Positions 23,057 through 30,615 of a stretch of 42,184 nt of DNA are shown here, one piece after another; the stretch's first letter is position 1; every line of letters starts with the position of its first letter. Location of the stretch: contig CAJUAO010000023.1 in assembly GCA_910584685.1 (NCBI GenBank), positions 1 to 42,184 on the forward strand, written 5' to 3'. Both the position numbers and the translations under genes were made by a program. Origin of the DNA: an uncultured Lachnospiraceae bacterium. GTDB lineage: Bacteria; Bacillota; Clostridia; Lachnospirales; Lachnospiraceae. The notes under the pieces were generated by a model that worked only from the letters and a program-made list of their open reading frames with translations, had not been told where the DNA came from and searched no databases.

Positions 23057-23425
23057 CTATTTCTTCTTGTTAGCCACAGTACGCTTTGGTCCCTTACGAG
23101 TTCTGGCGTTTGTCTTTGTATTCTGACCGCGAACAGGAAGTCCCTTTCTGTGACGAATACCTCTGTAGCATCCGATTTCCTGCAATCTCTTGATGTTCAT
23201 GGCAATTTCTCTTCTTAAATCACCTTCTACAGTCTGTGTTTCGTCTATAATCGCACTAATCTTCTTAACCTCATCGTCTGTTAAATCCCTGACTCTTGTG
23301 TCCGGGTTTACGCCGGCAGCCGCAAGAATCCTGTTTGAACTAACTCTTCCTATACCATAGATATATGTTAATCCAATCTCAACACGCTTTTCTCTTGGTA
23401 AATCAACACCTGAAATACGAGCCAT
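23057..23425 (-). CDS. rpsM: 30S ribosomal protein S13
   Basis: Small-subunit head protein forming bridges to the large subunit and contacting P-site tRNA. The 122-aa sequence starts MARISGVDLPREKRVEIGLT and has RGIRHRKGLPVRGQNTKTNA near residue 90, with the basic tail GPKRTVANKKK. It is preceded by a 328-bp gap to rpmJ. A second copy of its 3' end lies downstream. Confidence 0.97.
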   Translation of the reverse strand: MARISGVDLPREKRVEIGLTYIYGIGRVSSNRILAAAGVNPDTRVRDLTDDEVKKISAIIDETQTVEGDLRREIAMNIKRLQEIGCYRGIRHRKGLPVRGQNTKTNARTRKGPKRTVANKKK

Positions 23426-23753
23426 GTGTGTATTACACCTCCATTAAATTCTTTCTACGGAATAACATACCCTCTCCGCAGCCCGTACATCTGTACGTCT
23501 GAAATGTGTGCGGTGAATATATCATCCCTGTTATCCTGTTAATTTGTCTCCCTCACTGGAATTTTATTCCAAGCCGAAAGAACATAATTGCACGTTGCCT
23601 TTTTGTCTTTCAGACAACGTTAAACAGCGTCAAAAAATTGACGCTTTCATATATTTGAAGCAATTCCGCAATATGACGCCTGCGCCTCCCTGAGAGTATG
23701 AGATGCGCCGCTTATCCTAATGTTTCCTTGCTGCAGCCGCAAATTGATTTTTA
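23426..23753 (-). other. Long structured spacer between rpmJ and rpsM
   Basis: No gene is seen in these 328 bp, although rpmJ and rpsM are normally close together. The transcript could form an AGCGTCAA/TTGACGCT hairpin (23626-23645), an ACGTTG/CAACGT stem with an inner hairpin (23592-23620), and a stem between CCGCA and TGCGG near 23472-23509. It may be a regulatory leader for rpsM or debris from a past recombination. Confidence 0.4.
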
Positions 23754-23867
23754 CTAGCCCTGTCTCTGCTTATGCTTAGGATTTTCACAGATTACTCTGA
23801 TGCTTCCTTTTCTCTTTATAATCTTGCATTTTTCGCAGATAGGCTTAACTGATGATCTAACCTTCAC
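23754..23867 (-). CDS. rpmJ: 50S ribosomal protein L36
   Basis: The smallest large-subunit protein, 37 aa, binding one zinc. Zinc ligands are C11, C14, C27 and H32 in CEKCKIIK and VICENPKHKQRQ, so this is the zinc-containing form. The start is GTG at 23867 (the second residue is Lys), with AAGGAGG 8 nt upstream. It is normally directly behind infA; here about 5 kb of restriction-modification genes separate them and it has its own promoter. Confidence 0.95.
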   Translation of the reverse strand: MKVRSSVKPICEKCKIIKRKGSIRVICENPKHKQRQG

Positions 23868-23902
23868 AGTAAAATCCTCCTTTCAAAAAAAGTCCGACTA
23901 TT

Positions 23903-23931
23903 AATATAGCATAAAAAAATCAAATAGGCAA
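23903..23931 (-). promoter_or_regulatory. Promoter of the rpmJ-rplQ unit
   Basis: TTGCCT (23926-23931) and TATATT (23903-23908) with a 17-nt spacer on the minus strand, about 36 bp before the rpmJ start. It allows expression of the distal ribosomal genes independent of the unit upstream of the insertion. Confidence 0.75.
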
Positions 23932-24080
23932 GCGGTTTTTGGAAATTTTGGGAATAAATTTACAAAAGGAGTTTTTAACAAGAATTCAACATTTTTTTGC
24001 ACTAATCCTATAAAACATGTTCAAACCTTACACTCATGTCAACGAACAAAGTTTCATCAACTAACAGATTAATCTGTTTT

Positions 24081-24281
24081 TTACATAAATTTGTGTATAA
24101 TAATTCCAAATATAATTCCCATTAACATAAATAGCCATTTAACCCAATCATATGTGTTTTTTACTCTTCTTAAGTATGTTTTATTATATATGACTTTTGC
24201 ATTTTCATTTTCTAAACCCGTAATTCTTGTATTTAGTTCAGATATTCCATTTTCATGTTTACTTGCTTTTACATCTATCAA
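24081..24281 (-). CDS. Membrane-anchored C-terminal half of a split gene
   Basis: Unknown function. From a weak TTG at 24281 the frame encodes 66 aa: a heptad-like segment (SELNTRITGLENENAKVI), then a single C-terminal membrane helix (WVKWLFMLMGIIFGIII). The same frame is open without stop for another 52 codons upstream, back to the TAA that ends the 175-aa gene at 24438, and that stretch (KIFVLKTVPKCRYIDDG, DRFEVVASYDLNFI) is also protein-like. There is no ATG in it. The likely original gene is therefore 24081-24965, broken by one stop codon. Confidence 0.5.
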   Translation of the reverse strand: MIDVKASKHENGISELNTRITGLENENAKVIYNKTYLRRVKNTYDWVKWLFMLMGIIFGIIIHKFM

Positions 24282-24437
24282 ATATCCAATAAGCTTGCCA
24301 ATATCTTCAATAAAATTTAAATCATAACTCGCAACAACTTCAAATCTATCTCCAATAATTTCCTTTCCATCATCTATATATCTGCATTTCGGAACAGTTT
24401 TTAAAACAAATATTTTATCTCCATAACGTTTTATACA

Positions 24438-24965
24438 TTATTCATTTAAGCACTTATGCACCATATTATATGGCATTGCCCATAATCCACATAGCCCTGA
24501 TTCATCATGTATTATAGATTCTTTTTCAAATTGCTTTTCATAATCAATCCATTTTACCTGATATAATTTACGCATATCATCTTTTATTTCTATTGTACTA
24601 TAAAGCTTATACCAATACTTATTCTCAAACTCAATACCTAACTTATAAAATTGTTCTTGATAATTTTTCAAGAACTTAAGTAACGGTTCATCAAATCTTT
24701 CTATTTTATTATATAAGAAATCTAATGAAGGCTCCTTAGGAAAGGCAATGTCTTTCAGCTCCAGAAATTCATATATCGTAGTTTTATTTGATAGAATAAC
24801 TGTTGTTTTTTCCTCACATAATAATATTTTTACTTTGCAAATATTACCGGATATTTCAAACCTTCCTCTTGATATTTGTTTAAGTACCCATGATATTATC
24901 TCAGAAGCATCTTCTTGATGTCTTACATCATATTTTATATAATCCTCAAATATCAACTGTTTCAA
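24438..24965 (-). CDS. Hypothetical protein, N-terminal part of a split gene
   Basis: I do not recognise this 175-aa protein. It is rich in Lys, Glu and aromatic residues, has no membrane helix or known catalytic motif, and ends GLWAMPYNMVHKCLNE. Directly after its TAA stop the same reading frame continues for 118 codons and ends in a membrane helix (24081-24437). It lies downstream of the fused restriction-modification gene on the same strand, so it may be part of the accessory insertion. Codon use is AT-rich, like its neighbours in the insertion. Confidence 0.55.
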   Translation of the reverse strand: MKQLIFEDYIKYDVRHQEDASEIISWVLKQISRGRFEISGNICKVKILLCEEKTTVILSNKTTIYEFLELKDIAFPKEPSLDFLYNKIERFDEPLLKFLKNYQEQFYKLGIEFENKYWYKLYSTIEIKDDMRKLYQVKWIDYEKQFEKESIIHDESGLCGLWAMPYNMVHKCLNE

Positions 24966-25182
24966 TTATATTCCTCCCCGTATAATCAGTTTGCATTAAT
25001 TGATAATTCTGTTTTAATACATTTTTCTTTGCTCAGATCAAATACAATATTTCTTAAATCTTCGTCTGATTTTCATAATAATCTGAAAGGATACCCCACT
25101 AAATTCAGTTTGATATCCTTTCAAAAGATAAATTTCACATAGTATTTATATGTATTGAACAATAACCACATTTTAATAAATA
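24966..25182. other. Spacer with an inverted repeat
   Basis: No gene seen. TGAAAGGATA and TATCCTTTCA form a 10-bp inverted repeat at about 25085-25123 with a 20-nt loop. It could end the restriction-modification transcript, but no T-run follows on the minus strand. Confidence 0.35.
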
Positions 25183-27258
25183 TTATCTAAACCTTACCTG
25201 CAAATTAAGTTTAATAAACATTTCTCCATTTTCCTCATACAGACTCATATATTCGTGCCTGCTTGTTGACGCTCTTTCTAAAATAGTATTATCCAACAAA
25301 TACTGCTCAAAGAAATTTCTGTTATAAATATGATATGCAAGTATCTCTCCGTCAGCTTTTACGATAATATAACCACCATTCGCTTCATCCAGCCCATCCC
25401 ATTTTTTTGCGGGTTTCATTCCTAACGCACAGGAACAAAGAAACTTTTTAAATTTATACTCATACATCATTGCATCTCCATATCCCAACGGATCACGTTT
25501 TCCTGCAAGTTCGACCAATGTCCCGCACTCCTTAATATCTTCTTCATAATAATACAAAAGAATATTACCTATAATTTGCGGCATGCTGCTGTCTACCATT
25601 ATCAGATTACGTTTAAACCCCAGATGTTTCATATCTTTATAACTAATAAATCCACCAAAATCCTTAATTGCTTTCATTCGGTCTTTAATCTTTGTTGTTG
25701 TATCTACCGCATTGATTTTTTCTGCCTGTTCTGATGTAATTCCCGTAACCTTATAAATAAAATTGGTTGTCCGTCCTGCATTGAGCAACGTAGGTGCATT
25801 GCCTACTTCTGACTTTATAGAAAATCCCACATCTCTAACATAATTTGTATATATATCCTGTATTTGCATTGAAATATCTGTCGTATCAGAAGATGGTGCT
25901 TTTATTTTTGTAACTTTAATTCCGTTTGCAAACTCTGCTACTTCCTCCAATTCAAAACTGCCACTATGAGAAACAATTTCCTGCAACAATCGATTAGCAT
26001 TATCATCCAAATCTTTTCTTGAAACTGTCATAATTGTCTTGGATTGCACTTCAATATTAATATTATCATCCGTAATTACATAGTCTATTTCGCGTCCCTT
26101 ATGTTCTTCACGAATAATTTTTAATATTGGATAAAAAACATCTTCTATTTTTTCGACTTTTTCATTTGCAGCATAAACACGCCCCTGACTTAACAGTTTC
26201 ATAAATGCATATAATTCTGACCATTCTCCTTTATTTCCTGACATTTTTCTATCATTCTTATTTGTCATTTCAAGCACTCTCCTTATTTCTTTTGCTATTG
26301 CTTCAATTACATTAACCGTAACACTGTTACCAAACTGTTTATATAAATGGGTATCTGCCAATTCCAGTTTAAAACTATCAGGAAATCCCTGTAATCTTGC
26401 CCATTCCCTTGGTGTCAGCTTCCTAATTCCCTCTCTGTTTACTTTACCTTTTATATGTGTAACAGGTGTAAAGTTCTTCAATCTCTTGTCCATAATAAGA
26501 TTTCTCTCCCTACCCATTCCGCCACAAACAATTGCTCCTGCCTGACCATTAACATCACGTATTTCATAACCAAATCCATTCCCTTTTGCTTTATGTCTCT
26601 CTTTATGGCGTTTTAGTGTTTCCAAATAAGTGGTTGAAAGATAATATTTCGCACTTACAATATCTTCTTCCATTATGTCACGTATTTTTGTATCAGGATT
26701 ATCTCCCTCCGGAAATTTGAAATCCTCACTGTATATATCATTGCGAAATGCGACAATATAAATACGTTCACGATTTTGCGGAACACCAAAATTTTTACTG
26801 TTCAAAACTGTATCGTAAACCGTATATCCAATCTGCTCAAATGCATGTTTAATCACTTTAAAAGTTCTTCCTTTATCATGAAGCGTTAAACCTTTCACGT
26901 TTTCGCAAAATATTACTTTGGGTTGATGATGTTCACAAATACGAACAACCTCCTGAAACAGAGTTCCTCTGCACATTCCTTTATAATCATCTTCAAACCC
27001 CATCCTTTTTCCTGCTAACGAAAAAGCCTGACACGGAAAACCTGCCAAACAAATATCAAATGCCGGAATATCAGCTTCATTAATTTTTGTTATATCTCCG
27101 GCTATTTCAAAGTCATCATGATAATTTGCTTTATATGTCTTTTGTGCATATTCATCCCATTCACTTACAAACACTGTAGAAATATCTTTCCCAAAAGCAT
27201 TTTCAAATCCTTTCCTAATTCCTCCTATTCCTGCAAACAGGTCTATAGATGTATACAT
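25183..27258 (-). CDS. Fused cytosine-5 DNA methyltransferase and HpaII-like restriction endonuclease
   Basis: One 691-aa chain carrying both halves of a type II restriction-modification system. Residues 1 to about 328 are an m5C methyltransferase: DLFAGIGGIRKGF (AdoMet), catalytic Cys in AGFPCQAFSLAG near residue 76, ENVKGL, QNRERIYIVAF and the final QFGNSVTVNVIEAIAKEI. From residue 339 (MSGNKGEWSELYAFMKLL) the sequence resembles the HpaII endonuclease family, about 353 aa, close to the length of free HpaII. CCGG is therefore the likely target. An AAGGAG box 8-9 nt before the internal ATG at 26268 could allow separate synthesis of the nuclease. It follows the Vsr gene by 12 bp. Confidence 0.88.
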   Translation of the reverse strand: MYTSIDLFAGIGGIRKGFENAFGKDISTVFVSEWDEYAQKTYKANYHDDFEIAGDITKINEADIPAFDICLAGFPCQAFSLAGKRMGFEDDYKGMCRGTLFQEVVRICEHHQPKVIFCENVKGLTLHDKGRTFKVIKHAFEQIGYTVYDTVLNSKNFGVPQNRERIYIVAFRNDIYSEDFKFPEGDNPDTKIRDIMEEDIVSAKYYLSTTYLETLKRHKERHKAKGNGFGYEIRDVNGQAGAIVCGGMGRERNLIMDKRLKNFTPVTHIKGKVNREGIRKLTPREWARLQGFPDSFKLELADTHLYKQFGNSVTVNVIEAIAKEIRRVLEMTNKNDRKMSGNKGEWSELYAFMKLLSQGRVYAANEKVEKIEDVFYPILKIIREEHKGREIDYVITDDNINIEVQSKTIMTVSRKDLDDNANRLLQEIVSHSGSFELEEVAEFANGIKVTKIKAPSSDTTDISMQIQDIYTNYVRDVGFSIKSEVGNAPTLLNAGRTTNFIYKVTGITSEQAEKINAVDTTTKIKDRMKAIKDFGGFISYKDMKHLGFKRNLIMVDSSMPQIIGNILLYYYEEDIKECGTLVELAGKRDPLGYGDAMMYEYKFKKFLCSCALGMKPAKKWDGLDEANGGYIIVKADGEILAYHIYNRNFFEQYLLDNTILERASTSRHEYMSLYEENGEMFIKLNLQVRFR

Positions 27259-27270
27259 TTTAAATCTCCT

Positions 27271-27717
27271 TTAGCCCAATATATTTCTTTCATCTACTTC
27301 TAGTTCAAATATTGTTTCTTCCACAGCTTTAACACATTGTTCTACATTATTTTTTATGTCCTTTCCCCAAAACCTTATAACAGTCCATCCAAAGAACATC
27401 AACTGCTTGTTTATTTCTTCATCATGCTCTCTGTTTCGGGAAATCTTTTTTATCCAAAATTCTGCATTTTTTCCTTTCTTCAACTGCTGTTTTAAGTCTT
27501 CCCAATCTTTTCCATGAAAAAACTCACTATCACAAAATATCGCTATTTTATATTTTGTAAGCACTATATCAGGTTTTCCCGGTAGGGTATTAACATTTTT
27601 TCGATACCGATAGCCCTTTTCCCAAAGTGCCCTTCTCAGTCTGACTTCAATACCGGTATCTTTATTTTTGATGTTACTCATATTTTTATGTCGTTGTTCT
27701 TTAGTCAACCTGTCCAT
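27271..27717 (-). CDS. vsr: Very short patch repair (Vsr) endonuclease
   Basis: Nicks next to T:G mismatches produced when 5-methylcytosine deaminates, starting repair to C:G. The 148-aa sequence begins LTKEQRHKNMSNIKNKDTGI, a family hallmark. It has PDIVLTKYKIAIFCDSEFFHG, broken here as PDIVLTKYK and AIFCDSEFFHGKDW, containing the catalytic Asp and His. The C-terminus has the conserved WTVIRFWGKDI. It is the first gene of the operon, with a good promoter, followed after 12 bp by the fused methyltransferase-nuclease whose mutagenic by-products it would repair. Confidence 0.93.
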   Translation of the reverse strand: MDRLTKEQRHKNMSNIKNKDTGIEVRLRRALWEKGYRYRKNVNTLPGKPDIVLTKYKIAIFCDSEFFHGKDWEDLKQQLKKGKNAEFWIKKISRNREHDEEINKQLMFFGWTVIRFWGKDIKNNVEQCVKAVEETIFELEVDERNILG

Positions 27718-27977
27718 ATTATAAACACCTCAAAACATTATGCACTCCGAATTACTTTTATAGTTTTTATAACTAATTTTGTAAATCTTTTCATGCGTCG
27801 AACATATTTTCTTTATAATATCATATTTCCTTTACTTATGCAATATGCTTTTTATTTTACCACAAAAACACATTTGGAAATTTGAGGAATGATTTGTGTG
27901 TAAATTTGCTTTAATTATATTTCTAAAACCTTCCCGGTTAAATCTTCCTCATAGATTACTTTTATTTCCATAAATTC
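27718..27977. other. Spacer upstream of vsr
   Basis: AT-rich region with the vsr promoter. Just after the 218-aa gene's stop the frame reads MEIKVIYEEDLTGKVLEI and stops (about 27915-27971); it may be a gene remnant. Nothing else is seen. Confidence 0.35.
27815..27843 (-). promoter_or_regulatory. Promoter of the vsr-methyltransferase operon
   Basis: TTGCAT (27838-27843) and TATTAT (27815-27820) with a 17-nt spacer on the minus strand, about 98 bp before the vsr start. Confidence 0.6.
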
Positions 27978-28634
27978 TTATTTATATTTAAATATTAATA
28001 TTTTGGTATATTCTCTCCATCCAATAGGTTGATATGGGTACATTCCTGCAAAAAGCAGCAAATCATGCATATCCGGCAGGGAAATATTTCCGTCTGCATA
28101 TAAATCAGGATTAATTATATATGGCTGCCAATCCTTTTTTACACTCTTTAATATTGAACCGTCAATATATATGTCATAACGCATTTGACGGGTAAATTCA
28201 TATAAAATATTAATTCTCTTGTTTGTAATATATTTAACCGCATGTTCATCGCAAAAGCCAAGGAGAGGCAAAAAACTGCATAATACCTTTTGGCAGTCGC
28301 GATAATGATATAGCCGTCCAAAACCTGATTCATTAACCGGAGCTGATTGTATCTGTCTCTCAATATATTTCAAAATGAACGTTATATGTTCTGCAAACCT
28401 GTCTGACTGTTTTGACAGCCCTAAAATCCAGCATTTGCCTAAAATATTTTCCATTCGGTAATCATGGCTTCCATGAATATCTCCAATATTATCCGCCTCT
28501 GAACGCTCCGCAATACGTGAAATCCAGCTTGAAACTTCATCATTTAAAAAAAGCTCTTCTATATCTCTTTTTTCTTTATCCAAAATATACCTTATGGGAA
28601 TATCAGCATTTTCTAACAACCATGATGTATTCAT
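27978..28634 (-). CDS. Hypothetical protein (possible alpha/alpha-toroid family)
   Basis: I do not recognise it with confidence. The 218-aa sequence starts SWLLENADIPIRYILDKE, which resembles the opening of bacterial proteins with a squalene cyclase/prenyltransferase-like alpha/alpha toroid (WLLxxxxPxxRYxxL). Mid-sequence GRLYHYRDCQKVLCSFLPLL and the late WQPYIINPDLYADGNISLP also look conserved. No signal peptide, membrane helix or catalytic motif is visible. It is the first gene after the infA terminator and the most upstream gene of the insertion. Such proteins have been seen as accessory genes, but no function is claimed. Confidence 0.5.
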   Translation of the reverse strand: MNTSWLLENADIPIRYILDKEKRDIEELFLNDEVSSWISRIAERSEADNIGDIHGSHDYRMENILGKCWILGLSKQSDRFAEHITFILKYIERQIQSAPVNESGFGRLYHYRDCQKVLCSFLPLLGFCDEHAVKYITNKRINILYEFTRQMRYDIYIDGSILKSVKKDWQPYIINPDLYADGNISLPDMHDLLLFAGMYPYQPIGWREYTKILIFKYK

Positions 28635-28780
28635 AGTTTCACCCCCCTACAAGTTCCAAATTCTTCTCTTTTATTTTCCCTCATACCATCGATGATGGCT
28701 TATTAAAGTGCTCCATTATTATAAAACGAATGGACAAATCTGTAATTTTTATTGAATTTGGTCCTAAAAACAGCGAAAAT
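28635..28780. other. Spacer between the infA terminator and the insertion's first gene
   Basis: No gene seen. On the minus strand a TATAAT at about 28718-28723 is a possible -10 box for the 218-aa gene, without a good -35 box. Confidence 0.3.
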
Positions 28781-28825
28781 GAAACTGTCGCTTCTCGAAT
28801 TTTTATTCGGTAAAGCGACAGTCCC
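28781..28825 (-). terminator. Strong hairpin terminator directly after infA
   Basis: On the minus strand GGGACTGTCGCTT pairs with AAGCGACAGTTTC, with an inner GAAT/ATTC stem, and TTTCATTTT follows. It begins 4 nt after the infA stop, so most transcription of the S10-spc unit should end before the insertion. Confidence 0.85.
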
Positions 28826-28829
28826 TTTT

Positions 28830-29048
28830 TTATTTATCACGCCACACAATACGTCCCTTTGACAAATCGTATGGCGAAAGCTCTATTGTTACCTTGTCTC
28901 CCGGAAGTATACGTATAAAATTCATACGCAGCTTTCCGCTTATGTGAGCAAGCACCTTATGACCGTTTTCAAGCTCTACCTGAAACATTGCATTTGGAAG
29001 CTTCTCTACAACTGTTCCCTCAATTTCAATAACGTCCGCCTTTGACAT
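28830..29048 (-). CDS. infA: Translation initiation factor IF-1
   Basis: Binds the 30S A site with IF-2 and IF-3 during initiation. The 72-aa OB-fold protein starts MSKADVIEIEGTVVEKLPNA and has FRVELENGHKVLAHISGKL-like and GDKVTIELSPYDLSKGRI motifs. It lies 18 bp after map. A KOW-domain protein gene often found between map and infA in Clostridia is absent. It is now the last gene of the S10-spc unit. Confidence 0.97.
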   Translation of the reverse strand: MSKADVIEIEGTVVEKLPNAMFQVELENGHKVLAHISGKLRMNFIRILPGDKVTIELSPYDLSKGRIVWRDK

Positions 29049-29066
29049 ATTCTCATATCCTCCTAT

Positions 29067-29816
29067 TTATAAAATAGTTAATATTTCCGGTTCGCCGTCT
29101 GTAATAAGTATTGTGTTTTCATAATGGGCTGAAAGCGAACCATCCTCTGTTACTACTGTCCAATCATCATCCTTCCAGTAAACATCATATGTGCCTGCAT
29201 TTATCATTGGCTCTATGGCAAGTGTCATTCCTGCCTGAAGCTTTATGCCCCGTCTTCTCTGTCTGAAATTCGGTATCTGTGGGTCCTCGTGAAGCTTTGT
29301 TCCTATTCCGTGTCCCACCAAATCTCTTACCACTCCATATCCGAAGCCTTCGCAATAATCTCCTATTGCATTTGATATATCATGGAGATGATTTCCTGCC
29401 TTAGCATACTTAATTCCTTCAAAAAAGCTCTGCTTTGTTCTTTCTACAAGAAGCCTTGCCTCCTCGCTTACATTGCCTACCATTACGGTTCTTGCCGAAT
29501 CAGCATGATAACCCTCATATATAAGTCCCGCGTCAAGGCTTACTATATCTCCATCCTTTATAATACGCTTCTTATCAGGTATTCCATGCACCACCTCGTC
29601 ATTTACAGATACACATATAGATGCAGGAAAACCATTATAGTTTAAGAATGATGGAATACATCCAAAGCTTCTTATAATGTCCTCACCTATTTTATCTATT
29701 TCCCATGTAGATATTCCGGGCTTTATTGCCTTTGCCATTTCCTCATGAGTCTGCGCAAGCAGCTTTCCTGCCTTACGCATAAGCTCAATTTCCCTATGAG
29801 ATTTTATTGTAACCAT
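29067..29816 (-). CDS. map: Methionine aminopeptidase, type I
   Basis: Removes the initiator Met from nascent proteins. The five metal ligands are recognisable: Asp in VSLDAG, Asp in GYHADSART, His in VGHGIGTKLHE, Glu in AIEPMINAG and Glu in SAHYENTILIT. The 249-aa catalytic domain lacks the N-terminal zinc extension found in some relatives. It is within the ribosomal cluster between adk and infA, the usual Firmicute order. Confidence 0.97.
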   Translation of the reverse strand: MVTIKSHREIELMRKAGKLLAQTHEEMAKAIKPGISTWEIDKIGEDIIRSFGCIPSFLNYNGFPASICVSVNDEVVHGIPDKKRIIKDGDIVSLDAGLIYEGYHADSARTVMVGNVSEEARLLVERTKQSFFEGIKYAKAGNHLHDISNAIGDYCEGFGYGVVRDLVGHGIGTKLHEDPQIPNFRQRRRGIKLQAGMTLAIEPMINAGTYDVYWKDDDWTVVTEDGSLSAHYENTILITDGEPEILTIL

Positions 29817-29841
29817 AATATCCCTCGATTCTTGAAGTCAG

Positions 29842-30486
29842 TTAAGACTCCAACACCTTTACAATGGCATTAAATACATCGTTCATATCTACAGTACCGT
29901 CTACCTCCTTAAGAACTCCTTTATTCTTATAGAAGTCAATAAGAGGCTGTGTCTGCTCATGGTAAACATTAAGCCTTTTTTGAACTGTCTCCGGCTTATC
30001 ATCATCCCTTAAGATTAATTCCTTGCCGCATCTGTCACAAATTCCCTCTTCCTTTGTTGGATTATATACTATATGATATGTTGCTCCGCAGCCTACGCAT
30101 GCTCTTCTTCCCGACATTCTTCCTACTATATTTTCATCAGGAACCTCTACGTTAATAGCATAGTCAATTTTGTCATTTAACTCTGTCAACGCCTTATCAA
30201 GGGCCTCAGCCTGCGGAATTGTTCTTGGAAATCCGTCTAAAATATAGCCCTTCTTACAATCCTCCTGCTGTATTCTGTCTACAACTAAATTGCATGTAAG
30301 CTCATCAGGAACAAGAAGTCCCTTATCCATATATTCCTTCGCCTTTTTTCCAAGCTCTGTCTCATTCTTTATATTTGCCCTAAATATGTCTCCTGTTGAA
30401 ATATGAGGAATTTCGTACTTGTCTGCAAGCATCTTTGCCTGCGTACCCTTTCCTGCACCGGGAGCGCCTAACATAATAATCTTCAT
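29842..30486 (-). CDS. adk: Adenylate kinase
   Basis: Interconverts ATP + AMP and 2 ADP. The P-loop is GAPGAGKGT (residues 7-15), followed by AMP-binding STGDIFRANI and the GFPRTIPQAEAL segment. The LID domain carries four Cys in CVGCGATYHIVY and GICDRCG, so it binds structural zinc as in many Gram-positive enzymes. Length is 214 aa. It follows secY after a 129-bp gap with a hairpin. Confidence 0.97.
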   Translation of the reverse strand: MKIIMLGAPGAGKGTQAKMLADKYEIPHISTGDIFRANIKNETELGKKAKEYMDKGLLVPDELTCNLVVDRIQQEDCKKGYILDGFPRTIPQAEALDKALTELNDKIDYAINVEVPDENIVGRMSGRRACVGCGATYHIVYNPTKEEGICDRCGKELILRDDDKPETVQKRLNVYHEQTQPLIDFYKNKGVLKEVDGTVDMNDVFNAIVKVLES

Positions 30487-30568
30487 AACATGCCTTCCTT
30501 TCTATATATAATAAATATATAACTCTTTTTAACCTATATGTCTCATTTTATTATTGATTAAATCAGCA

Positions 30569-30604
30569 GAAGCCTCTGCATATTTTTCAATGTGCAGAAG
30601 CTTC
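30569..30604 (-). promoter_or_regulatory. Hairpin between secY and adk
   Basis: GAAGCTTCTGCA pairs with TGCAGAGGCTTC on the minus strand (12 bp with one G-U pair) around a 12-nt loop. There is no T-run, so it more likely slows exonucleases or partly attenuates than terminates. Confidence 0.5.
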
Positions 30605-30615
30605 ATTGTTTCATT

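Noticed and set aside
24065..24080. Palindrome AACAGATTAATCTGTT as a terminator or operator
   Set aside because: A perfect palindrome with no loop, T-run only on the plus strand where no gene ends; no second copy supports an operator.
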